Origin: an uncultured Psychrobacter sp.
Lineage (GTDB): Bacteria; Pseudomonadota; Gammaproteobacteria; Pseudomonadales; Moraxellaceae
Length of the DNA: 64,000 nt
Direction: 5' to 3'
Assembly (NCBI GenBank): GCA_947501045.1
Contig: CANMUI010000010.1
Location: 47,028-111,027 of the forward strand
The position numbers and the translations under genes are program-made. This document shows, one piece after another, positions 45,275-54,662 of this stretch (the first letter of the stretch is position 1; every line of letters begins with the position of its first letter). Under the pieces are notes generated by a model that was given only the letters and a program-made list of their open reading frames with translations, was not told the DNA's origin and ran no database searches.

Positions 45275-46903
45275 CTAGCTAGATTGGCTCTCTAGTGTCT
45301 TATGGATATGAGCAGAAAAACTACCAGTATACTCAAAGTGCTGATGCTGAGCAGAATCTCCTTCAATGAATTGCCGAGCTTGTCGACACATAGCAAACAA
45401 GTCGTCTACCAGCTCACTATAAGCAAGGTTTTCTTCTCCTGCGCGTTCAATCAAGGTTAGCTCACGCAGTAAAGTTTGCCGCTGCCCGTCATTGACGCAA
45501 GAGTAATTAAGATCAGTCATTGCCTGACACAGTGTTTTTAATACCATTAAATCAGCGGTCGCATAACGGCGTATATCCCCAAGTGAGGCATCAATAAAAT
45601 CTGATATCTTTGGAGTCTTGGTAATAACTGCTAATATCGGTAGACGTGGCCGATTAGTAGTAATAGTTAAGTCATCATGATCATGGTCTGGAGTATAAAA
45701 GTGATAAGGACTGGGCGGCTGGCGGCGCATCATAACGCTCAAACAAATGGTTAGCGACTGGACACAACTAATAGCTGTTTTAGGGTCATTAGTCCCTGGC
45801 GATAGTGCACGTATGGCGATTTCAGTCACCTGTCCTAAGCTATAAGCAATATCATTAGAATGGGTAGGCCTGCGCACTAGGTCGACACAAGCGCTCAGAC
45901 GCTGCCAAAAGTTGCCATCAGGGCGGCGCGCTAAAAGAGCCAGATTTGAGGTCTTAGTTTTTTGTAAATGGCTGACTTGATCGTCTGGGCGCTGATAAAA
46001 ATAGCCGATGATATTTCGATCTGTGACAAAGTCGCCAAGATTAGTGTGCAGCCGTATAATGCCGCCATAGTCTTTGGCTAGAGCAACTACTGATTCGACG
46101 TAGATTTGCTGCAGGTAACCTGAGTGCGGCGCGTAAATAGGGGTAGCTGGCCACTGCTTATACTGTTCTATGTCTACTTGTTCTACATCACGCTGGTGTT
46201 GAACATCACAATACTTGCCATACCAATAATCGATATTTTCCATAGCATCGTCGCTGGCATGCTGAATGACGTGTGAGGCTTGAATAGCATGCACCATATG
46301 TTGAATAAAATATACCAGTAATAAGGCACAGCTAATAGCCATAATAATTGCGAAAGTTACCGCTAATTGCGGTACGCCAAAAGCCACATCTTGCTTATGA
46401 ATAGCTTTTAGTACCAGTAAACTATAGCTAAAGGTGCCAATAAAAGCGCCTAGAACTAACTGGTTGGAGGTATCTGTCAAAAAATTACGCAGTAGTCTGG
46501 GACCAAATTGCGATGAGGCCATGGACAAAACAGCAATAGTAATTGAAAAGGTGGTACCAGCAACGCCTAATACCGCACCAGCTATAGCGGTCATGATAGC
46601 GCGTGCGGCTGCATCACTGCCAGTAAAAGCAAAACCAATTTCTTTGACTGCTTTGCGATCAAAGTGCTCGTCAATAGCTATTAACAGCGGCGCTAACAAA
46701 ATACCTAATAGCACACAAGCTGTTGGAATAAACCAGTAAGACCCAATCAATTGTTGCCACAAGTTTTTTAGCCGTTCAGGCAAACTGGCCAAAGTATCAG
46801 TTGACCATAAATAAGAAAATTGCTTTAGCCCTTGTATGCCAGTTGCTATCGTCTTTTCAAGCAGTGATTTTTTAGTAGAGTTGGGCACTGCTGTAGCCTC
46901 CAA
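45275..46903 (-). CDS. DUF2254 membrane protein
   Basis: 542 residues from a TTG start. Four membrane segments occupy about 50-230, with AIAGAVLGVAGTTFSITIAV and SSQFGPRLLRNFLTD, the DUF2254 hallmark. A soluble C-terminal half has SPGTNDPKTAISCVQSL and DIRRYATADL. The function is unknown; the fold suggests a sensor or transport role. It lies 52 bases upstream of the antiporter in the same direction, so the two may be transcribed together. Confidence 0.82.
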   Translation of the reverse strand: MEATAVPNSTKKSLLEKTIATGIQGLKQFSYLWSTDTLASLPERLKNLWQQLIGSYWFIPTACVLLGILLAPLLIAIDEHFDRKAVKEIGFAFTGSDAAARAIMTAIAGAVLGVAGTTFSITIAVLSMASSQFGPRLLRNFLTDTSNQLVLGAFIGTFSYSLLVLKAIHKQDVAFGVPQLAVTFAIIMAISCALLLVYFIQHMVHAIQASHVIQHASDDAMENIDYWYGKYCDVQHQRDVEQVDIEQYKQWPATPIYAPHSGYLQQIYVESVVALAKDYGGIIRLHTNLGDFVTDRNIIGYFYQRPDDQVSHLQKTKTSNLALLARRPDGNFWQRLSACVDLVRRPTHSNDIAYSLGQVTEIAIRALSPGTNDPKTAISCVQSLTICLSVMMRRQPPSPYHFYTPDHDHDDLTITTNRPRLPILAVITKTPKISDFIDASLGDIRRYATADLMVLKTLCQAMTDLNYSCVNDGQRQTLLRELTLIERAGEENLAYSELVDDLFAMCRQARQFIEGDSAQHQHFEYTGSFSAHIHKTLESQSS

Positions 46904-46958
46904 AGTACTTAGAAAAATAGAATGTCACTTTTTTATTGTTAATTTCTTAGATTGTAGT

Positions 46959-48437
46959 TTATAGATACTTAGCCCGCTGCGGATTATCATCTTCAGTAAT
47001 AACATTGTTCTTATTATCAGCGCTACCCGGTATCAATACCTCATTGTTATCCTTATCAGCTATTAGATGGCTATCTTCGTCATAAGCTGCAGGCTCGAGA
47101 TATACGTCACTTTTGTCGTTCTCGTCTTTGGATGCAGCGAGCTGACTAGATGAATTGTCGGATGACTTCTTACGAGGTTCAATATGAGCAAAGATCTCAG
47201 CTAAGGGCAAATTAAGCTGTCTCTTGGCATAATCTTCGGTATTTTCAAATCTACTAACCAACATATTCAACCAAGCCTTTTGACTGTGAGGCTCAATCTC
47301 ATCAAGCTCATCTTTGATCGGTAGAGGGTAGGGCAGAGTACGATAAAAGTCCCATAGCGTCATCTGACTCAAATCTCTTTTGAGCACATATTCATCGTTG
47401 TCTGTGGTCGTAATCAGGTTGCTGTCTTTGAGGTAATTGATATAAATATACCACTTTGGCAGCTCTTTTCGGCCTAGTACATTACGCAGCTCTTGCTCGC
47501 TTACCGCCTCGCCTTTGACATGATAGGTGTAAACCAAATTTAGCATATCTAGTAAGCTTAGGAGGGGATGGCGAGGATGCACCTCTTTAGTCTCAAAAAT
47601 AGTCAGAGTGTAGCTAATCTCAACCCCTAATAAAATCAAATTCCAAGATAAATATATCCATAACAAAAAGATCGGCAGCGCAGCAAAGGCACCATAAATT
47701 GCCTCATAGCTCGTAAAGTTAGTCATTACTGTGCCAAAGATATGTTTGAGTAATTCAAAAACAATAGCGACAATAACGCCAGCAATGGCAGCATTTTTAA
47801 AAGGTACTCGTGCTTTGGGAATAAACCAATACATTCCCATAAATCCTGCTATCGTAATACCGATAGAGACCATTTGCACCCAAAAGGACCAATCAATTCC
47901 ATAGCCTGCAATTTGACGATTCAAAAAACTTAGGCTTTGTACGGTACTAGAGGCAATAAAAGCGGTACCCAGTACGATCGGCCCCATGGTGACGATAGTC
48001 CAATAACGCAGCATACTTTTGATGCCACCAGAACGATCTTCTACCCGCCAAATCTGATTAAAAGCACGTTCAATAGTCGTTAGGGTCATGATCGTCGTGA
48101 CGAATAAAATCACAATACCGATAGCGGTTAGATTGGTTGATTTTTCAGCAAAATTGTTAATATATTTACTGACCTGTAGGCTTGACTGCGGTAACAGGTT
48201 ACTATAAATAAGATCATAAATTTGTGCTCTTACGGAAGCTAGCGCTGGCACAGAAGATAAAATCATCAATAATACTGTCAATATCGGCACGATTGACAGC
48301 ATAGTGGTATAAGTTAAGGAAGCCGCCTTTTGCTGGCAGTCGTCCTCGAAGAAATGCCGCGTCAAAAATTTTAGGAACTGAAACCAACGCTGCTGCAAAA
48401 AAGGGAACTTTTTTGATAAGTTTTCCATATGAACCAT
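46959..48437 (-). CDS. YihY/BrkB family inner-membrane protein
   Basis: 492 residues. The YihY domain covers about 10-285: KAASLTYTTMLSIVPILTVL, then TLTTIERAFNQIWRV and WNLILLGVEISYT, with six membrane segments. A winged-helix-like soluble part follows (EQELRNVLGRKELPKWYIYI), and the C-terminal 70 residues are polar and Asp/Asn-rich. Once thought to be ribonuclease BN, the family's true role is unknown. ATG at 48437 or 48428 may be used, and neither has a strong ribosome site. Confidence 0.85.
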   Translation of the reverse strand: MVHMENLSKKFPFLQQRWFQFLKFLTRHFFEDDCQQKAASLTYTTMLSIVPILTVLLMILSSVPALASVRAQIYDLIYSNLLPQSSLQVSKYINNFAEKSTNLTAIGIVILFVTTIMTLTTIERAFNQIWRVEDRSGGIKSMLRYWTIVTMGPIVLGTAFIASSTVQSLSFLNRQIAGYGIDWSFWVQMVSIGITIAGFMGMYWFIPKARVPFKNAAIAGVIVAIVFELLKHIFGTVMTNFTSYEAIYGAFAALPIFLLWIYLSWNLILLGVEISYTLTIFETKEVHPRHPLLSLLDMLNLVYTYHVKGEAVSEQELRNVLGRKELPKWYIYINYLKDSNLITTTDNDEYVLKRDLSQMTLWDFYRTLPYPLPIKDELDEIEPHSQKAWLNMLVSRFENTEDYAKRQLNLPLAEIFAHIEPRKKSSDNSSSQLAASKDENDKSDVYLEPAAYDEDSHLIADKDNNEVLIPGSADNKNNVITEDDNPQRAKYL

Positions 48438-48688
48438 TTAGAAAGCGTAAATATGACCACATTGTAACAAAAATGTAAGGTTAGCATCTGCCAATTATTT
48501 GTTTTACAAGCCTCAAATCGATCATTTGCATGTCTGCTTCGGAGTCGGGCATAATGTAGACAGTTATATAGCCTATTCACTGAAGGCTTTAGTGCCGTTG
48601 CTCGTTGGTAACGTCGCTATTGCTATCAACGAATGGCTACTTTAATAAAGCATAAGGCTTAAAATAAATTTAAAAGGAAATACGGTTA

Positions 48689-49315
48689 ATGAGTCAAACT
48701 GCCACGCATGCGCCTTACATATTGGTACTGTATTATTCTAGTCACGGTACGACCAAGACGTTAGCTTATGCTATCGCTCAAGGTATTGAAGAGGCGGGCG
48801 TAACCGCACGTATTCGCACAGTGCCAATGGTGGCTCCTGAAACCACAGCTAGCAAGCCTGCGATCCCAGATGAGGGCGATTTGTATTGTACGATGGATGA
48901 TCTCAAAGACTGCATGGGGCTTGCGCTTGGTAGTCCAACTCACTTCGGCAACATGGCGGCCCCCATGAAGTATTTTTGGGACAATACCGTTACTATTTGG
49001 CTGGCAGGTAATTTGCAAAACAAACCTGCTTCAGTATTCACCGCCACAGGCTCCATGCACGGCGGACAAGAAACCACGCTACTGACGATGATGTTGCCTC
49101 TTATACATCACGGCATGATGATAGTCGGTCTACCTTACGGGGAGCCTGCGCTTGGACGTACCAGTCGCGGCGGTACGCCTTATGGAGCTAGCCATGTTAG
49201 CGGTACCGCGCATGACCAGCCTGTCTCTGAGGATGAGCGCGAACTGGCAGTGGCACAAGGTCGCCGTCTCGCTATTAGTGCTAAAGCATTAGCGCAAGTA
49301 GAATGGAACCGCTAA
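48689..49315 (+). CDS. wrbA: NAD(P)H:quinone oxidoreductase, WrbA type
   Basis: 208 residues, flavodoxin fold. The FMN phosphate loop is LYYSSHGTTKTLAYAIAQGI near residue 15. The family blocks SPTHFGNMAAPMKYFWD and FTATGSMHGGQETTLLTMML follow, and YGEPALGRTSRGGTPYGASH is at the end. WrbA reduces quinones by two electrons to avoid semiquinone stress. AAAGGA precedes the ATG. A DUF2069 gene follows after 75 bases in the same direction, as is common in gammaproteobacteria. Confidence 0.94.
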   Translation: MSQTATHAPYILVLYYSSHGTTKTLAYAIAQGIEEAGVTARIRTVPMVAPETTASKPAIPDEGDLYCTMDDLKDCMGLALGSPTHFGNMAAPMKYFWDNTVTIWLAGNLQNKPASVFTATGSMHGGQETTLLTMMLPLIHHGMMIVGLPYGEPALGRTSRGGTPYGASHVSGTAHDQPVSEDERELAVAQGRRLAISAKALAQVEWNR

Positions 49316-49390
49316 ATAATTATTACGAGCTGGTTTTAGTGTTAATTGAAAAACAAGCTGCTCATCTAACTTAGGGAACCATCGCTGCTG

Positions 49391-49885
49391 ATGCCAAATC
49401 ACTCTGATCTACCTGATAGCCCAATAACTACAAATTCTGCTAGTACAGAACCGGCGGCGAGCCGTGAGACAGCTAAACCTATTACTCCAATGCGTCAGCG
49501 TTTGCTAGTAGCTTGGCTTATTTGGCTGGGGTATCGTCTGCTCGTATTGCCAGTGTTGATTAGTGTTTTTAACCCTAGCAATCCTGATATTGTAGGGGGT
49601 ATCTTTTGGTACGGTTTGTGGTTGCTCCCTGCCTTTATTTTAACGCCAGTGATCGTGCGTGGGCGCTCGCCTTATTTATTGTTGGTAGGCAGCATGTTGA
49701 CTTTAGTGTATTTGGGCGCAAGCGGCGTGGTTTTGTTTACGCGCCTCTACGGTAGCAGCGTCGCTGAGATTTTAGTTTATGGGCTCGATTTTTTGCTACT
49801 ACTACTCATTAATACTTGGCTATTTTTACTACTAAAGCGCCTACCGTCGATGAATAACGTCGTTAAGCAGCCACGCTCGCGCTAA
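49391..49885 (+). CDS. DUF2069 inner-membrane protein
   Basis: 164 residues with a polar N-terminal tail, then four hydrophobic segments (about 36-52, 68-83, 93-115, 125-150). GGIFWYGLWLLPAFI near 65 and LVGSMLTLVYLGASGVVLF match DUF2069 proteins, which are commonly encoded behind wrbA. Function unknown. A strong terminator follows. Confidence 0.82.
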   Translation: MPNHSDLPDSPITTNSASTEPAASRETAKPITPMRQRLLVAWLIWLGYRLLVLPVLISVFNPSNPDIVGGIFWYGLWLLPAFILTPVIVRGRSPYLLLVGSMLTLVYLGASGVVLFTRLYGSSVAEILVYGLDFLLLLLINTWLFLLLKRLPSMNNVVKQPRSR

Positions 49886-49936
49886 ACCACGTCTTTTTAA
49901 AGTAAACAATAGCGGTTCTCTTAACTTTAGAATCTA

Positions 49937-49975
49937 AAAAAGGCGGCGCTCTATACACTAGAGCGCCGCCTTTTT
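49937..49975 (+). terminator. Strong GC-rich terminator after the DUF2069 gene
   Basis: A perfect 17-bp stem (49937-49953 and 49959-49975) with loop TACAC, flanked by A and T runs, so it works for both strands between the convergent genes. Confidence 0.95.
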
Positions 49976-50034
49976 ATTAACTTAATTTTGTTTATCTATC
50001 TATCTAACTAACTATCCAACAAAGCAAAGCTCGC

Positions 50035-50793
50035 TTAGTTGACTTTGGTTAGTTCCAAGTCCATTTTTTTACCATCGTTAATCTGGCTCACTTTCACGGG
50101 TAGATAATCTAAGCTTGGTGCCAGCCAAAAACTGGTAGAGCGACTATCGCCGTCGTGGATGCGATCCACGCGTACAGTGTCAAAAGTGCCAGCAGGCACG
50201 GTAATTTGAGTATTGCCAGACTTTTTAAATGGGGTACTCTCAATTTTATTCTTTTTAGCCATATAGTAATTGCCAGAGAATTTACCATTCAATAAGTCTT
50301 GACGGATTTGCACCTCAAGGCTCAAATCATCAAAAGCTTGCTGCGCCATGTTCATCGTCGTCGATTTACCTTTGTAAGTACTGACAACTTGGTTGGTACT
50401 AGGATTGAAATCAAGCTTATGCGTGCGCCCAATGCCTAATAGCTTATAAGTAGTGCTAGCTTGAGTCGGCGTGACATTATTGCCAACGATAGTAAAAGCA
50501 CTGTTTTGTGCAGCACTTGCAACGCCTGCCACACGCGCGTTTACATTATACTTCCAAACATTACCTGACTTGCTCAAGGTGCGAGTGGCAGAGCCGTTGT
50601 ATTTATCTTCAACGGTAAAATTATAACTGGCCGTTGAAGGTTGCACGGTCTTGGCACTAGCGAGAGTAGGGGCGCTCATGCTTAAAGCTCCTATGGCAGC
50701 AATACTGATGCCAGTTGTAAGGGTGGATAAAAATTTGGAGTGACGAGATTTTATATTATTAGTATCAGTTTTTATAGTTGATAAGACTGTCAT
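50035..50793 (-). CDS. DUF3108 secreted protein
   Basis: 252 residues. A signal peptide with a long polar start ends near LASAKT (residue 49). Mature blocks include YNFTVEDKYNGSATRTLS, KLDFNPSTNQVVSTYKGK and the end block PAGTFDTVRVDRIHDGDSRS with TSFWLAPSLDYLPVKV, as in DUF3108 proteins, which look like outer-membrane-lipid-binding barrels. Probably periplasmic. Function unknown. Divergent from groES. Confidence 0.82.
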   Translation of the reverse strand: MTVLSTIKTDTNNIKSRHSKFLSTLTTGISIAAIGALSMSAPTLASAKTVQPSTASYNFTVEDKYNGSATRTLSKSGNVWKYNVNARVAGVASAAQNSAFTIVGNNVTPTQASTTYKLLGIGRTHKLDFNPSTNQVVSTYKGKSTTMNMAQQAFDDLSLEVQIRQDLLNGKFSGNYYMAKKNKIESTPFKKSGNTQITVPAGTFDTVRVDRIHDGDSRSTSFWLAPSLDYLPVKVSQINDGKKMDLELTKVN

Positions 50794-51083
50794 GGATGAT
50801 CCTTAATTATTTTATTCTAAATGAAATAAATTTATTCGCTAACTTTTTTAAAGTATTTATAGCTGTTATTTTGTTCTCAAATCTTATGATGGTCATATCC
50901 TGTTACATTTTCAAGGGTAACCGCAGAGTTAGGCGTATTATCTTGTAGCTGATGTAACTAGAAAGCGTGGACTAGCTATCATAAGTAACCCTCTGTAAGC
51001 AGAGTTGCTAGCTCAACTGAATTTGTAAACACTTTAAAACTGCATTCTTAGAGCAGCATTCTTATAAATATTTTGTTTTTACA

Positions 51084-51112
51084 CTTGAAGCACTCCTACC
51101 TTGCCCCCACTT
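51084..51112 (+). promoter_or_regulatory. Heat-shock (sigma-32) promoter of groES-groEL
   Basis: CTTGAA at 51084-51089 and CCCCCACTT at 51104-51112, with a 14-base gap, agree well with the CTTGAA-N13/14-CCCCAT form of RpoH promoters. It lies 154 bases before groES. The rest of the 472-base spacer shows only a short 14-bp-period duplication of GCATTCTTA near 51041-51065. Confidence 0.8.
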
Positions 51113-51265
51113 TTGGAGACAAGCTCAACGCATATCTATAGAATCTATTTTTGAGAGCTATTTTTAGAAAAAGGCTTTTAAATTAAGGTCTTTCAGGTAT
51201 TAGCATTGAGACTACTAAACCAAATAAACCCTTAACGTAAACAACCAAATTTTGGAGTCATCTCG

Positions 51266-51556
51266 ATGAATATTCGTCCTTTACATGACCGTATTGTCGT
51301 CCGCCGCATAGAAGAAGAAACAAAAACTGCTGGCGGTATTTTATTGCCAGGTTCAGCGCAAGAAAAGCCATCACAAGGTGAAATATTAGCCACTGGTAAT
51401 GGCCAGATCCGTGATAATGGCGAAACTCGCGCGTTAGATGTAAAAGTTGGCGACAAAGTATTGTTCGGTCAGTATGCCGGTCAAACGGTTAAAGTTGACG
51501 GTGAAGAACTACTCATTATGAAAGAGTCTGACGTATTAGGTGTGTTAGAAGGTTAG
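51266..51556 (+). CDS. groS: Co-chaperonin GroES
   Basis: 96 residues starting MNIRPLHDRIVVRRIEEETK. The mobile loop that contacts GroEL is AGGILLPGSAQEKPSQG (18-34). It caps the GroEL ring with ATP. TTTGGAGTCATCTCG precedes the ATG. groEL follows after 97 bases containing a 15-bp-period repeat. Confidence 0.97.
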   Translation: MNIRPLHDRIVVRRIEEETKTAGGILLPGSAQEKPSQGEILATGNGQIRDNGETRALDVKVGDKVLFGQYAGQTVKVDGEELLIMKESDVLGVLEG

Positions 51557-51574
51557 TTTGATTAGCTTTTTCTA

Positions 51575-51619
51575 AGCACTGTTTTTATAGGTACTATTTT
51601 TATAAGTACTAACTTTATT
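51575..51619 (+). repeat. Three-unit 15-bp tandem repeat between groES and groEL
   Basis: Units AGCACTGTTTTTATA (51575), GGTACTATTTTTATA (51590) and AGTACTAACTTTATT (51605), directly adjacent. Confidence 0.8.
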
Positions 51620-51653
51620 AAAATAAAATTATTATATATTGGAGTAATTTAAC

Positions 51654-53303
51654 ATGGCAAAAGACGTAAAGTTTGGCATTGATGCTCGTAAACAGATGAT
51701 GGACGGCGTAAACATTTTAGCAAACGCTGTACGTGTTACTTTAGGCCCCAAAGGTCGTAACGTGGTTATCGACAAGTCGTTTGGCGCACCAACCATTACT
51801 AAAGATGGGGTTTCGGTCGCTAAAGAGATTGAGCTTGAAAACAAGTTTGAAAACATGGGCGCGCAATTGGTACGTGAAGTCGCTAGTCGCACTAATGACG
51901 TCGCTGGTGATGGTACAACTACCGCAACAGTACTTGCTCAATCAATCTTGCAAGAAGGCATGAAATCAGTCGCCGCTGGCATGAACCCTATGGATCTTAA
52001 GCGCGGTATCGACAAAGCGGTACGCGAAGCGGTTAAGCAGATCCATGAGTTATCAACCCCAGCTGACGATCACAAAGCGATCGCGCAGGTCGGTTCCATC
52101 TCTGCCAACTCAGATCCTAAGATTGGCGAGCTGATCTCACAAGCTATGCAAAAAGTGGGCAAGCAAGGCGTAATCACCGTTGAGGAAGGTTCAAGCTTTG
52201 AAGATACCTTAGAAGTCGTTGAAGGTATGCAGTTTGACCGTGGTTATATCAGCCCGTACTTTGCTAATAAGCAAGACAGTCTGACTGCTGAATTTGAAAA
52301 CCCATATATCTTATTGGTTGACAAAAAAATCAGCAACATCCGTGAGATCGTGCCTTTACTTGAGCAAGTGATGCAGCAAAGCAAGCCACTGCTAATCATT
52401 GCTGAAGATGTTGAAAACGAAGCATTGGCTACTTTGGTAGTAAACAACATGCGCGGCGGCCTAAAAACTTGTGCGGTTAAAGCACCAGGATTCGGCGATC
52501 GCCGTAAAGCCATGTTAGAGGATATCGCAACCTTGACTGGCGGTACCGTGATCTCAGAAGAGATTGGCCTAAGCCTAGAGACGGCGACTATCGAGCAGCT
52601 CGGTACGGCTAAAAAGGTTACTGTTGGTAAAGAGAACACTGTAATCGTTGATGGCGCTGGTCAAAAGACGGACATCGAGAATCGTGTTGAGTCTATCAAC
52701 CGCCAAATTGAAGAGTCTACTTCTGACTACGATAAAGAAAAGCTTCAAGAGCGCGTGGCTAAACTTGCTGGCGGTGTTGCCGTTATCAAAGTAGGAGCCG
52801 CGACTGAAACTGAGATGAAAGAGAAGAAAGATCGTGTTGATGATGCCTTGCATGCGACTCGTGCAGCGGTTGAAGAAGGTGTGGTTCCTGGCGGCGGTGT
52901 GGCACTAGTGCGCGCTATGAATGCCTTGTCTGAGCTTAAAGGCGATAACGACGACCAAGACGCTGGTATCAACATCTTACGCCGTGCGATGGAAGCGCCA
53001 CTACGTCAAATCGTTACCAACTCTGGTGAAGAAGCCTCAGTAGTTGTTAACGCTGTCAAGCAAGGTAGCGGTAACTACGGTTATAACGCTGCTTCTGGCG
53101 AATATGGCGATATGCTGGAGATGGGTATCCTAGATCCCGCCAAAGTAGCACGTTCAGCACTTGAGAACGCCGCTTCTGTCGCAGGTTTGATGCTTACGAC
53201 CGAAGCGATGATCACCGACTTACCAGAAGGTGATGATCCAATGGCTGGCATGGGCGCTGGCGGTGGTATGGGCGGCATGGGTGGTATGGGCGGCATGATG
53301 TAA
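51654..53303 (+). CDS. groL: Chaperonin GroEL
   Basis: 549 residues, normal length. VTLGPKGRNVVIDKSFGAP and NDVAGDGTTTATVLAQ (ATP site, with the catalytic aspartate region) are near residues 29 and 82. The apical domain holds FDRGYISPYFAN, and VEEGVVPGGGVALVRA is near 404. It ends in the Gly-Gly-Met tail. It folds proteins in a double ring with GroES. ATTGGAG precedes the ATG. Confidence 0.98.
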   Translation: MAKDVKFGIDARKQMMDGVNILANAVRVTLGPKGRNVVIDKSFGAPTITKDGVSVAKEIELENKFENMGAQLVREVASRTNDVAGDGTTTATVLAQSILQEGMKSVAAGMNPMDLKRGIDKAVREAVKQIHELSTPADDHKAIAQVGSISANSDPKIGELISQAMQKVGKQGVITVEEGSSFEDTLEVVEGMQFDRGYISPYFANKQDSLTAEFENPYILLVDKKISNIREIVPLLEQVMQQSKPLLIIAEDVENEALATLVVNNMRGGLKTCAVKAPGFGDRRKAMLEDIATLTGGTVISEEIGLSLETATIEQLGTAKKVTVGKENTVIVDGAGQKTDIENRVESINRQIEESTSDYDKEKLQERVAKLAGGVAVIKVGAATETEMKEKKDRVDDALHATRAAVEEGVVPGGGVALVRAMNALSELKGDNDDQDAGINILRRAMEAPLRQIVTNSGEEASVVVNAVKQGSGNYGYNAASGEYGDMLEMGILDPAKVARSALENAASVAGLMLTTEAMITDLPEGDDPMAGMGAGGGMGGMGGMGGMM

Positions 53304-53342
53304 TCAGCTCTTTACCCTGTAATGCTTAGCAGTTAGAAAAAT

Positions 53343-53376
53343 AAAACCCCGATAGGCTTTGGCTTATCGGGGTTTT
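53343..53376 (+). terminator. Terminator after groEL
   Basis: A perfect 12-bp stem (53343-53354 and 53365-53376) ending in a T run. It lies between convergent genes and can serve yaaA as well. Confidence 0.92.
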
Positions 53377-53404
53377 TTATATGAATTCGATAAAATCTTA
53401 GATT

Positions 53405-54205
53405 CTACTGATCCTTTTCATCGCGCCGAAAAGTCCACGTCTTGTCATCAGATTCACTGTCCACATAGTAATACCCTGCCAAATCAAACCCCTTGAGCTG
53501 TTCAGCATCCGTCAATTTATTTTCAGCGGCGTATTTTACCATTAGGCCACGCGCTTTTTTGGCATAAAAGCTGATCACTTTATACTGACCGTTTTTTTGG
53601 TCTTCAAATCTTGGCGTAATGATTTGCGCATCGAGTGCTTTCTTCTTCACCACTTTAAAATATTCATTAGAGGCAAGATTGATTAGCACTTTATCTTCGT
53701 TGTTCGCCATCTGATTGTTGATAGCTTCGGTAATTTGCTCGCCCCAAAACTCATATAAATTATCACCGCGCTCATTGTTAAGCTTAGTGCCCATCTCAAG
53801 CCGATAAGGCTGTATCAGATCAAGCGGCTTTATAATGCCATAGAGTCCTGACAAGATACCCAGATGTTCATTAACATAAGTGGCAGTGTCTTTATCCATA
53901 TTGTACATATCAAGACCACTATAAACATCGCCATCAAACAAGTAGCCCGCGGGTTTGGCATTATCGTTAGTGAAGGGCTTTTCTTGGCTCCATTGCCACT
54001 CCTGATTACGGTTAGCGTTAAGCTGCGCCAGATCATCAGAGATACCCATCAGCTCTTGCAGGTCAATAGGCTCTTTTGCTTTTAATGTTTTCATCAAGAC
54101 TTGCGACTGCTCAATAAGTACAGGCTGACTATGATAATTACCAAGATTTAATGGCACAGCATCCGTCTCATTTAATGATTTGGCAGGGGACAATAAAAAA
54201 TACAT
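53405..54205 (-). CDS. yaaA: Peroxide-stress protein YaaA (DUF328)
   Basis: 266 residues. It starts MYFLLSPAKSLNETDAVPL, has FDGDVYSGLDMYNMD near 89 and YGIIKPLDLIQPYRLEMGTK near 122, then INLASNEYFKVVKKK and FYAKKARGLMVKYA. In E. coli YaaA lowers intracellular iron damage during hydrogen peroxide stress and binds DNA. AGGAGCACTG precedes the ATG. Confidence 0.93.
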   Translation of the reverse strand: MYFLLSPAKSLNETDAVPLNLGNYHSQPVLIEQSQVLMKTLKAKEPIDLQELMGISDDLAQLNANRNQEWQWSQEKPFTNDNAKPAGYLFDGDVYSGLDMYNMDKDTATYVNEHLGILSGLYGIIKPLDLIQPYRLEMGTKLNNERGDNLYEFWGEQITEAINNQMANNEDKVLINLASNEYFKVVKKKALDAQIITPRFEDQKNGQYKVISFYAKKARGLMVKYAAENKLTDAEQLKGFDLAGYYYVDSESDDKTWTFRRDEKDQ

Positions 54206-54662
54206 CAGTGCTCCTCTCTAATAATACGATCTATTTATACCATAGCTCTACCATACCACACAGATGACAAAAGCAACACGCACCTTTTAAACTACAGTTT
54301 GTACCGTTATCTAGCTGTCTTGTCATAGGCAGGGCTAATTTTAGACTAATATAAAATAAATAGTATCTTTACAATAACAATTTTAAATACAATAATAAAA
54401 GTTATAGTGATGGTAAAGCGATTAACTTTTTATTTACTTATGAGTCATCATTTGACAATGAAAGGTAGGTAGAAATGTCTCTATAATAAAAAAAGGTGAT
54501 GAGAAGTGTATTGTCATTTATTATATTGATAGTCTTTGGTTCAACTCTTTATATTGAAGCCCAAGCTTAATATTAAGATCGAACTAAAGATTTTTTACGC
54601 CATACGTTTTATAAAAAGTCAGACATGTATAGGCCAAAAGTATTCGGATGCGAGGAGACGGT
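54206..54662. other. Divergent spacer yaaA-pntAA
   Basis: 457 AT-rich bases. TTGACA at 54452 and TATAAT at 54482 are seen but are 24 bases apart, so they do not form one promoter. No operator or hairpin that I can support. Confidence 0.35.

Noticed and set aside
49991..50015. Tetranucleotide repeat as a phase switch
   Set aside because: Only about three ATCT units followed by two AACT units, outside any gene or promoter.
50794..51265. CIRCE element for HrcA before groES
   Set aside because: No TTAGCACTC-N9-GAGTGCTAA-like inverted repeat is present; a sigma-32-type promoter is seen instead.
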